DNA of 5,683 nucleotides from assembly GCA_001438005.1 (NCBI GenBank), contig LIBO01000070.1, positions 1-5,683 of the forward strand, in the 5' to 3' direction. The notes under the pieces are model-generated. The model was not told where the DNA came from and ran no database searches. It saw only the letters and a list, made by a program, of their open reading frames with translations. The translations under genes and the position numbers were made by a program. Shown here piece by piece: positions 1 through 5,317 of this stretch; positions within the stretch are counted from its first letter, which is position 1; each line of letters starts with the position of its first letter. This DNA comes from Verrucomicrobia subdivision 6 bacterium BACL9 MAG-120507-bin52. Its GTDB lineage: Bacteria; Verrucomicrobiota; Verrucomicrobiia; Methylacidiphilales; Verrucolacustridaceae.

Positions 1-369
1 CTCCTTGGCCGAGCAGAGCATTCCCTCCGAACTTTCCCCCCTAAGCTTGGCCACTTTGATCGTCATTCCATCCGGAAAAACGGTTCCTGGTTTGGCGAAT
101 GGGACAATATCCCCCGCATGGTGGTTTTTCGCTCCACACACCACCTGCCGAGCCCCCGTGCCGTCGTCCACCGAGCAAACTGTTAATCGATCCGCGTTGG
201 GGTGCGGCTTTTTTTCAACAATCTTGGCCGTGACGATTCCCTTCACTTGGCATCCCGTCGCGGAAATCGAAACAACCTCAGTGCCGCTCTGGGTCAGCTG
301 ATCCGCCAGCTCCGTTGCGCTCCCGCTCCAATGACACCACTCCCGCAACCAATCCAGCGGCACCTTCAT
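1..369 (-). CDS. pheT: Phenylalanyl-tRNA synthetase beta subunit, N-terminal part (runs off left edge)
   Basis: PheT is half of the cytoplasmic alpha2-beta2 enzyme that charges tRNA-Phe with phenylalanine. Only the first 123 residues are visible, against about 800 for the whole protein, and the frame is open to base 1. The start reads MKVPLDWLREW, the usual PheT opening. Residues from about 40 onward form the tRNA-binding OB fold (EMAP/Trbp111-like), with KPHPNADRL at 54-62, VVCGA at 76-80, KPGTVFPDGM at 93-102 and KLRGESSEGMLCS at 108-120, all hallmarks of this family. The ATG (369-367) overlaps the TGA of the upstream McsA-like gene as ATGA, and no Shine-Dalgarno sequence precedes it, so translation is probably coupled. 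The catalytic-like and editing domains lie outside the window. pheS is not the preceding gene, which is unusual. Identity is certain from the motifs; whether the gene is intact cannot be seen. Confidence 0.96.
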   Translation of the reverse strand, partial: MKVPLDWLREWCHWSGSATELADQLTQSGTEVVSISATGCQVKGIVTAKIVEKKPHPNADRLTVCSVDDGTGARQVVCGAKNHHAGDIVPFAKPGTVFPDGMTIKVAKLRGESSEGMLCSAKE

Positions 370-842
370 GAGGATCGACGACGTCGTGGAGCTGATTTTT
401 TCTTGGCCGCGATCTGATCCCGGAGCCGAGCCGCTCCCTCGAAATCTTCTTGGGCAATGAGCTGCTTCATTTCTGCCGCCAACTCCTCCTCCCCTGCTTG
501 ATTTCGAGCTGGCCTTTTTCCTCGATGAACCAGACCTTTTTGGGACTCCACCAATGCCTCCTGCAGAGACTCAGCAAAACGTTGATAACAGCTCGCGCAC
601 CCCAACCGGCCCGTTTTCTGAAGGCTCTCGAGCGGATAGCCACACTCGGCGCATGGCAGAGACGGCGAGGTGTTTGGGGTAAGATTCTGAAAAAAAGCTT
701 CTTCCGCCAAAAAACCCGACGGATGGATGGCCCCCGCTTTTCGCGCACACTCCTCGCAAAGATCCATCCTCTTCACATCGTTCTCCACCACCGTGGTCAT
801 AAAGACCGTGGCAGGTCGGGAGGCACACTTCTGGCAGTCCAC
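366..842 (-). CDS. McsA-like zinc-binding protein with C-terminal UVR motif
   Basis: A 158-residue protein with the layout of McsA, the activator of the protein-arginine kinase McsB in Firmicutes (B. subtilis McsA is about 185 residues). Two four-cysteine zinc modules are visible: C3/C6 with C29/C32, and C64/C67 with C82/C85. The second sits in a GRLGCASCY segment matching McsA's GRFGCSECY region, followed by a VHRGKRP stretch like McsA's VHAGKIPKR. Residues about 118-146 form a UvrB/UvrC (UVR) motif helix pair (EELAAEMKQLIAQEDFEGAA). The tail is strongly basic (APRRRRSS). The start is GTG at 842-840, chosen because it puts the first CxxC at residues 3-6, as in the family; the next in-frame Met is at 15, after that motif. 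It lies 7 bases after the aminotransferase stop with no Shine-Dalgarno sequence, and its stop overlaps the pheT start. No mcsB is adjacent in the window, so kinase activation is inferred from family only. A role in metal or stress sensing is equally possible. Confidence 0.88.
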   Translation of the reverse strand: MDCQKCASRPATVFMTTVVENDVKRMDLCEECARKAGAIHPSGFLAEEAFFQNLTPNTSPSLPCAECGYPLESLQKTGRLGCASCYQRFAESLQEALVESQKGLVHRGKRPARNQAGEEELAAEMKQLIAQEDFEGAARLRDQIAAKKKSAPRRRRSS

Positions 843-849
843 AGCTTTT

Positions 850-1722
850 TTAAGACGGAATCTTTGTCCCGGTCGAAGTCACCAATTTATGGTACCGCTT
901 CATCAGGTCGGCTGTCTTTTTCCCTGGCTTCCCATCCCCCACCAGCCTGCCATCCACCTCCACCACGGGGACAATCTCCGCCCCTGTCCCGGTCAAAAAC
1001 ATCTCCTCACAGGTGAAGAGATCGTATCTTCGAACATCATCCTCCCGGGCCTCCCAGCCCGCTTGTCGGGCAATTTCCAGAACCGTGGCTCGAGTAATTC
1101 CGTTGAGCGCTCCCGACGAAAGTTTGGGCGTGATCAAGGCGCCGTGCCGAATAAAGAAAATGTTGTCCCCCGAGCACTCGGAAACGAGTCCCTGCGGATT
1201 CAGGAGAATCACCTCTTGGGCTCCAGCCAGCTGACCCTCGATCTTGGCCAAAATATTGTTGAGATAGTTGAGGGATTTAATTCCCGGGTCGAGTGCCGCC
1301 GGGGACTGTCTCCAAGTCGCACCCGTGACCACTTTGAGCCCCTCCCGATAATACTTTTCGGGATACAACTCGAGATCACTGGCAATGATGATGATCGTGG
1401 GTTTTTTACATCGGTCTGGTGAGAGCCCGAGGTAACCCTTCCCCCGCGTCACCACCAAACGCAGATAGCCCGACTTCATCTTATTTTTCTGGCAGGTCTC
1501 CAAAACAGCTTTTTCAATCTCTTTTCGGCTTAAAGGCAACTTGAGTAGAATCGCTTTGGCCGAGTCTTCGAGGCGAGCGAGATGTTCCTCCAACTTGAAG
1601 ATTCTCCCCTCATAAGCGCGGATGCCCTCAAAGACTCCATCCCCGTAAAGCAATCCGTGGTCAAAGACCGAAATCTTTGCCTCTTCCTCTGGGTAAAATT
1701 TCCCGTCGATGTAAATGATCAT
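850..1722 (-). CDS. ilvE: Branched-chain amino acid aminotransferase (class IV, PLP-dependent)
   Basis: A cytoplasmic PLP enzyme that transfers the amino group between glutamate and the 2-oxo acids of leucine, isoleucine and valine, the last step of their synthesis. The 290-residue length and motifs fit the short IlvE type: DHGLLYGDGVFEGIRAYEG at 21-39; the Schiff-base lysine K149 in GIKSLNYLNN; E182 in a SECSGDNIFF segment at 181-190; the phosphate-binding LNGITR at 206-211; and TGTGAEI at 244-250. The YGDGVFEGIR block favours branched-chain over D-alanine aminotransferase or aminodeoxychorismate lyase, the two other class IV members; substrate is still an inference. The ATG at 1722-1720 follows the LolD stop by 3 bases (TAA ACT ATG). 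The nearest purine-rich tract is about 15 bases upstream, too far to act as a normal ribosome site, so coupling to lolD is likely. It sits among unrelated genes rather than with ilv or leu genes. Confidence 0.92.
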   Translation of the reverse strand: MIIYIDGKFYPEEEAKISVFDHGLLYGDGVFEGIRAYEGRIFKLEEHLARLEDSAKAILLKLPLSRKEIEKAVLETCQKNKMKSGYLRLVVTRGKGYLGLSPDRCKKPTIIIIASDLELYPEKYYREGLKVVTGATWRQSPAALDPGIKSLNYLNNILAKIEGQLAGAQEVILLNPQGLVSECSGDNIFFIRHGALITPKLSSGALNGITRATVLEIARQAGWEAREDDVRRYDLFTCEEMFLTGTGAEIVPVVEVDGRLVGDGKPGKKTADLMKRYHKLVTSTGTKIPS

Positions 1723-1725
1723 AGT

Positions 1726-2397
1726 TTAGTTTGCCAACCTTCCGTCCAGCAGTCGAAGAGGATTTCCCACCTTCGCCGCTACTGAAGCGTCATGGGTGAC
1801 AAGTAAGAGGGATTTTTGCCTCTCTTTGACCATTGGAACAAGCAAATCAAGCACCGCGCTGGCGGAGGCCGCATCCAGATTGCCCGTCGGTTCATCTGCC
1901 AGAATTAGGTCGGGGTCGAGGAGGAGGGCCCGCGCCACCGCCACCCTCTGCTGCTCCCCACCCGATAGCTCCCCAGGAAGATGGTCCCGCCTCAGGGTCA
2001 TTCCCACCTGATCGATCAGATCCTCCCACCGCTCCCCGACCGAGATTCCGGCCATCATCGCCGGCAAGCGCACATTTTCCTCCACGGTCAACTCCGGCAA
2101 AAGATGGTAGGACTGAAAAATAAAACCGACCGATCCGCGCCGCCACTGCGCCCACGCACTCCGCGTCTGGCCGCTGATCTTTTGGCCCTTCCAATAAATT
2201 TCACCAGCATCCGCATTTTCTAACCCTCCCAAAATATGAAGCAGGGTCGACTTCCCTGCCCCCGACGGCCCACAGAGAGGACGACACTCCCCCGCGCCCA
2301 GGGAAAAATCGACTCCATGCAAAATCTCCAGCGGAGGGCGACCTTGCAGCTGGTAGCCTTTCCGTATCTGACGAACTTCAAGCAAGGGCACGCTCAT
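1726..2397 (-). CDS. lolD: LolD-type lipoprotein-release ABC transporter ATPase
   Basis: The nucleotide-binding subunit that powers extraction of lipoproteins from the inner membrane for transfer to the periplasmic carrier LolA. The 223-residue length is normal for LolD. Motifs in order: Walker [10 protein letters not shown] at 43-51, followed by the LolD-like [15 protein letters not shown]-loop at Q95 in [13 protein letters not shown]; signature [15 protein letters not shown] at 144-158; Walker B LILADEP at 164-170; D-loop NLDAAS; and H-loop H202 in VTHD. Related MacB and FtsE ATPases share these motifs, but the adjacent LolC/E-type permease favours LolD. One oddity is residues 37-42, GECRPLCG, where the family has a hydrophobic strand (pattern GExVAIVG); see the finding on a possible compensated frameshift. 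The ATG is one base after the permease stop and has a strong Shine-Dalgarno sequence inside the permease's last codons. Confidence 0.94.
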   Translation of the reverse strand: MSVPLLEVRQIRKGYQLQGRPPLEILHGVDFSLGAGECRPLCGPSGAGKSTLLHILGGLENADAGEIYWKGQKISGQTRSAWAQWRRGSVGFIFQSYHLLPELTVEENVRLPAMMAGISVGERWEDLIDQVGMTLRRDHLPGELSGGEQQRVAVARALLLDPDLILADEPTGNLDAASASAVLDLLVPMVKERQKSLLLVTHDASVAAKVGNPLRLLDGRLAN

Positions 2398-2398
2398 C

Positions 2399-3655
2399 TC
2401 ACGCCCTCCTTAAGTTCGAAGCCGGCTCGCTTTGCGATGCCACCCAAGCTGGGACCAAAGCGGCGAGCACGCTTAAAGCCAACCCGGCCATGGCTACCCC
2501 AAGGAAAACCCCCGCGTCATATCGCACTGGTAGCCCTGTAAAATGGTAAATCTCTGCCGGGAACAGTTCCTGACCCGTCAACCGACCAATCCAATCACTA
2601 AGACGATTTCGATTCGCTAAAACGATCCAAGCCCCCACCACTCCGGTCATTGCCCCCAGCAATCCCACCACCACGCCATACATGGTAAAAATGGTGGCAA
2701 TTTGGCGGGGGGTCGCTCCGATGGCCGCCAGAATGCCGATCGATTTTGCGCGCTGAACCGTCACGGTAATTAAGGTGCCACTTAAACCCAGCGCCGCTAC
2801 CGCCATGACGAAAAATAGAAGGAAACTCATCACTCGTCGCTCGACCGCCACCGCCGCGAAGAGCCGTTGATTGTGATCCATCCATGACAGAACTCGGATT
2901 CCGCCACCCAGTCGCGTTTTGATCCGTTCTCCAACGACACGGGCTTGGGATGGATCCTGCAGTCGGATCGCAATCCCGTGCACTTGGTTTGGCACGGCGT
3001 ACAGCTCCTGCGCCGTGGCCAAATCGGTCAGCAAATACTCCGAGTCATACTCGTGCATGCCCGTGGTGAAAATTCCCGCCACTCGAAAAGTTCGGGGGAG
3101 CGGTATTTTTTTGGGGAGATTCGGCCCGCCTTTGTTCGCGATCACATCCCGAAACTGTTGCGGAGCGAGTAGATTCACTTCCGAACCTATTTCGGCTCGG
3201 TTCGACTTGGCCCACTCCGAACCCACCACTACCTGCTCCGGCCCCGGCGACCAGCTGCCCGCCACCAAACACTCCCGCAACGGAATCACCGCCGATGCGG
3301 TCGCCTCATCCCATCCCTTGATTCGGGGGGTTGAAATTCGGCTCCGCGTTTCCGCCAAGACGGGGCCTAAAACCGATCCGGTTACCCCGACCACCCCTGG
3401 CTCTTGCCGAATCAGCTCCATCAGCCCCTGAGGATCCGGCAAAGGGGATTGACCCGCCACCGTCAGGTGGGACTGAAACCCGATCACTTTTTTGGTGAGC
3501 TCATCCTCAAACCCGCTCATGACCGATTGAACGACGATCAGCACAAGAACCCCGGCTACGACCCCCAGCCAACTCAGCAGGGTAATGATTGAAACAAAAG
3601 TCCGTTGGGGTCGCAAAAAACGTAGAGCAAGAAAAAGTTCAGGCCATCGAAACAT
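2399..3655 (-). CDS. LolC/LolE-family lipoprotein-releasing permease
   Basis: The inner-membrane permease partner of LolD. It has 418 residues, close to E. coli LolC (399) and LolE (414). The family layout is clear: a first membrane segment at about 20-45 followed by QSVMSGFEDELTKKVIGF (43-60), the typical LolC/E junction; a periplasmic domain at about 60-270; the WMDHNQRLFAAVAVER segment (258-273) before the second membrane helix, as in LolE/LolC; then helices at about 276-300, 322-347 and 381-405. The cytoplasmic loop KSIGILAAIGATPRQI (304-319) matches the FtsX-type coupling region that contacts the ATPase. Only one permease gene accompanies lolD, so the complex may be a homodimer of a hybrid LolC/E (as proposed for LolF-type proteins), unless a second gene lies elsewhere. 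For that reason no symbol is given. The ATG at 3655-3653 has no Shine-Dalgarno sequence. It is the first gene of the minus-strand run and is divergent from kdsD. Confidence 0.93.
   Translation of the reverse strand: MFRWPELFLALRFLRPQRTFVSIITLLSWLGVVAGVLVLIVVQSVMSGFEDELTKKVIGFQSHLTVAGQSPLPDPQGLMELIRQEPGVVGVTGSVLGPVLAETRSRISTPRIKGWDEATASAVIPLRECLVAGSWSPGPEQVVVGSEWAKSNRAEIGSEVNLLAPQQFRDVIANKGGPNLPKKIPLPRTFRVAGIFTTGMHEYDSEYLLTDLATAQELYAVPNQVHGIAIRLQDPSQARVVGERIKTRLGGGIRVLSWMDHNQRLFAAVAVERRVMSFLLFFVMAVAALGLSGTLITVTVQRAKSIGILAAIGATPRQIATIFTMYGVVVGLLGAMTGVVGAWIVLANRNRLSDWIGRLTGQELFPAEIYHFTGLPVRYDAGVFLGVAMAGLALSVLAALVPAWVASQSEPASNLRRA
2405..2411 (-). promoter_or_regulatory. Strong Shine-Dalgarno site for lolD
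   Basis: The minus strand reads AAGGAGG, seven bases before the lolD ATG, inside the final codons of the permease gene. It is a near-perfect anti-16S match and fixes the lolD start. It is the only clear ribosome site in the minus-strand run, so lolD may be translated independently of the upstream permease. Confidence 0.85.
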
Positions 3656-3740
3656 CGATCTAACGTGCCCTTTTCAAGCCCTGCTCTCAAGCCTTCATGC
3701 GGATTGCCCAACTGGATCGGGTCGCATATTCTTTTTCTTT
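3656..3740. promoter_or_regulatory. Divergent intergenic region between the permease and kdsD
   Basis: This 85-base gap must hold the promoters for both divergent transcription units, unless one lies within a coding region. On the plus strand a weak candidate for kdsD is TTGCCC (3704-3709) with CATATT (3725-3730), 15 bases apart. That is shorter than the usual 17, and the -10 matches the consensus at 4 of 6 positions. If real, transcription would start about 4-7 bases before the kdsD ATG, giving an almost leaderless message. On the minus strand I see TTGAGA-like and TTGAAA-like hexamers but no convincing -10. TCAAGCC occurs twice, at 3674-3680 and 3687-3693, 13 bases apart, which may be chance. 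No clear operator palindrome is visible. Confidence 0.4.
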
Positions 3741-4721
3741 ATGGCCAAAGGTAATGCCCTCGAACAGGCGCGTCGGGTGATCGATATTGAAGTTGCGGCT
3801 CTACGCCGAGTGCGCCGCCGTCTTGGCCCCTCCTTTCTCCAAACCGTTACCTTGATGCAACAACGGCTGGACAGGGGTGGGAAGATCATCGTCACCGGAA
3901 TCGGAAAATCAGGCCACATCGGCCATAAGATTGCCTCCACTCTGGCCAGCACCGGCACGACTTCCGTCACCTTGGACCCCGTCGATGCCGTCCACGGCGA
4001 TCTCGGGGTCGTGGCGCGTAAGGACCTCATCCTCGTCCTGAGTTACAGTGGTAACACGGATGAGTTGATCCGAGTGATTCCCCTGATCAAACGGCAAGGT
4101 GTGCCCATCGTTGTTATGACGGGCAATCCTCGTTCGGAGCTGGCGCGCCAAGCGGATTTCCTTCTCGACGTGTCGGTAGATCAGGAAGCCTGCCCCCTCA
4201 ATCTTGCCCCCACCTCCAGCACCACCGCCATGCTGGCCATGGGTGATGCCTTAGCCATGGTTCTCCTGCAAAGTCGCGGGTTTCGCCGCGAAGATTTCGC
4301 CCAGCTTCACCCCGCCGGAACAATCGGCCGAGATCTCCTTCTTCCGGTGCAAGAGATTATGCGCCCCCGCAAATCGATCGCGATCTGCCAAGAAAAGACC
4401 TCCGTCGCACGGGCTCTCTCTCAAATTACCGCCAAACGATGCGGTGCCGCCATTGTCGTCAATGCCAAGGGCAAAGTCGTGGGGATCTACACCCATGGTG
4501 ATTTTGTCCGCGGATTCCAAAAAGATCCTGCGATTGGGCAACGCCCTCTGCTGTCGGTCATGACCCCGCGCCCCATCTCGATCCTTTTCGGCAGCCTGGC
4601 CGCCAAGGCCCTGCACATCTTTGAGACTCATCGGATCGAGGATCTGGTGGTGGTGGATGCCGCCCATCGGCCCCTGGGGTTGGTCGATTCGCAGGATCTG
4701 ACACGCTTCCGATTGCTTTAA
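3741..4721 (+). CDS. kdsD: Arabinose-5-phosphate isomerase (KdsD/KpsF/GutQ family)
   Basis: A cytoplasmic enzyme that converts D-ribulose-5-phosphate to D-arabinose-5-phosphate, the first committed step towards KDO of the LPS inner core. The protein has 326 residues, against 328 for E. coli KdsD. The N-terminal SIS domain (about 35-170) contains GIGKSGHIG (53-61), HGDLG (85-89), SYSGNTDE (101-108) and EACPLNLAPTSSTT (149-162). The four catalytic residues known from E. coli (K59, E111, E152, H193) are all present with a constant offset of three: K56, E108, E149 and H190. Two CBS domains follow (about 204-262 and 271-326), as in the full-length family. The open frame extends upstream to 3585, but that part overlaps the permease start on the other strand and adds no family-like sequence, so the ATG at 3741 is chosen. 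No Shine-Dalgarno sequence precedes it, only a pyrimidine tract. GutQ or KpsF paralogues cannot be excluded by sequence alone. Confidence 0.94.
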   Translation: MAKGNALEQARRVIDIEVAALRRVRRRLGPSFLQTVTLMQQRLDRGGKIIVTGIGKSGHIGHKIASTLASTGTTSVTLDPVDAVHGDLGVVARKDLILVLSYSGNTDELIRVIPLIKRQGVPIVVMTGNPRSELARQADFLLDVSVDQEACPLNLAPTSSTTAMLAMGDALAMVLLQSRGFRREDFAQLHPAGTIGRDLLLPVQEIMRPRKSIAICQEKTSVARALSQITAKRCGAAIVVNAKGKVVGIYTHGDFVRGFQKDPAIGQRPLLSVMTPRPISILFGSLAAKALHIFETHRIEDLVVVDAAHRPLGLVDSQDLTRFRLL

Positions 4722-4732
4722 AACAGAAACCA

Positions 4733-4740
4733 AGGGAGGA
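4733..4740 (+). promoter_or_regulatory. Shine-Dalgarno site for efp
   Basis: AGGGAGGA lies six bases before the efp ATG at 4747, in the 25-base gap after the kdsD stop. It is a strong, well-spaced ribosome site, in contrast to kdsD, and fits a much more highly translated product. Confidence 0.85.
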
Positions 4741-4746
4741 TTTGCC

Positions 4747-5307
4747 ATGTCTGTCATCGCCAATGATCTAAAAAAGGGAATGGCCGTCCGCAAAGACGGG
4801 GACATCTACGTCGTCATGGGGATCACGCACCGAACCCCGGGAAATAAACGCGCTTTCGTCCAAGCCATGTTCCGTTCCCTTCGTTCTGGCCAATCCTCCG
4901 ACCATCGCCTCGCCTCCGACGAGCGCCTCGAATCGGTCAATGTGTCCCGGGATAAGTGGGAGTTCAGCTACAACGACAACACGGGTTACACCTTTATGAA
5001 TCCCGAAAATTACGAAAACCTTACTCTTACCCCAGAACTGGTTGAGGATGTGAAGGAGTTTCTCTCGGCCAATATGGTTTGTGAAATTCTCTTTATCGAG
5101 GGCAAAGCCGTTTCGGTCGAACCCCCGTCCAGCGTGACCCTCAAAGTCATTGAATCCCCCGAGGGCGTGCGGGGTGACTCCGCCAACAACGTTATGAAAG
5201 TGGCTAAGATGGAAACAGGCTTACAGCTTCAAGTCCCCCTCTTTATCAAAGAGGGCGAGCTCATCAAGGTCGATACCCGCGAAAAGAAGTATATGGGTCG
5301 GGCCTAA
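4747..5307 (+). CDS. efp: Translation elongation factor P with non-canonical tip residue
   Basis: EF-P binds between the P and E sites of the ribosome and relieves stalling at consecutive prolines. The 186-residue length is typical (E. coli 188). The three-domain layout is visible: an N-terminal KOW-like domain (about 1-64), a middle OB domain (about 65-128) containing YNDNTGYTFMNPENYE, and a C-terminal OB domain (about 129-186) with the family signature KVIESPEGVRGDSANN followed by GLQLQVPLFIKEGELIKVDTREKKYMGR. The tip loop reads HRTPGNKRAF (28-37). Aligned without gaps to E. coli FVKPGKGQAF, the modified K34 position is N33 here, and lysine falls one residue later (K34 by number, the E. coli G35 position). 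Lysylation by EpmA or rhamnosylation by EarP would therefore have no normal acceptor. The rest of the protein looks intact, so this is probably a lineage variant rather than decay. It follows kdsD by 25 bases and probably shares its transcript. Confidence 0.95.
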   Translation: MSVIANDLKKGMAVRKDGDIYVVMGITHRTPGNKRAFVQAMFRSLRSGQSSDHRLASDERLESVNVSRDKWEFSYNDNTGYTFMNPENYENLTLTPELVEDVKEFLSANMVCEILFIEGKAVSVEPPSSVTLKVIESPEGVRGDSANNVMKVAKMETGLQLQVPLFIKEGELIKVDTREKKYMGRA

Positions 5308-5317
5308 AGCCCTACCC
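5295..5317. terminator. Hairpin at the efp/exbD convergent junction, possible two-way terminator
   Basis: The left arm GGGTCGGGC (5295-5303) pairs with the right arm GCCCTACCC (5309-5317) in eight of nine positions, with one internal C/T mismatch and a five-base loop CTAAA. The stem holds the last sense codons of efp, its TAA is mostly in the loop, and the opposite gene's stop codon lies in the right arm. A GC-rich stem between two converging genes fits a shared terminator. There is no T-run directly after it on the plus strand; on the minus strand a moderately T-rich stretch (ATATACTTCTTTT) follows. Intrinsic termination is thus uncertain. Confidence 0.45.

Noticed and set aside
1..369. Possibility that the gene after the McsA-like protein is the arginine kinase mcsB, as in Firmicutes
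   Set aside because: The minus-strand translation gives the PheT opening and OB-fold motifs (HPNADRL, KPGTVFPDGM, SEGMLCS), with no guanido-kinase features.
727..1422. 231-codon open frame on the plus strand opposite the aminotransferase and McsA-like genes
   Set aside because: It is antisense to two genes with clear family motifs, has low-complexity composition and no recognisable domain; it is a shadow frame of GC-rich coding DNA.
2919..3431. 170-codon plus-strand open frame opposite the permease's periplasmic domain
   Set aside because: It is antisense to well-supported LolC/E sequence and has no recognisable domain or start signal.
3674..3693. Two TCAAGCC copies 13 bases apart in the divergent intergenic region as a regulator-binding site
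   Set aside because: Only seven bases long, not symmetrical and not aligned to a convincing promoter; chance is a sufficient explanation.
3585..3740. Upstream in-frame extension of kdsD giving a 52-residue N-terminal addition
   Set aside because: The extra residues overlap the permease start on the opposite strand, do not resemble the KdsD N-terminus, and the ATG at 3741 gives the normal family length with catalytic residues at a constant offset.
4251..4805. 184-codon minus-strand open frame opposite kdsD and the start of efp
   Set aside because: It overlaps the KdsD CBS domains and the EF-P start; its His/Asp-rich translation has no family resemblance and it lacks a ribosome site.
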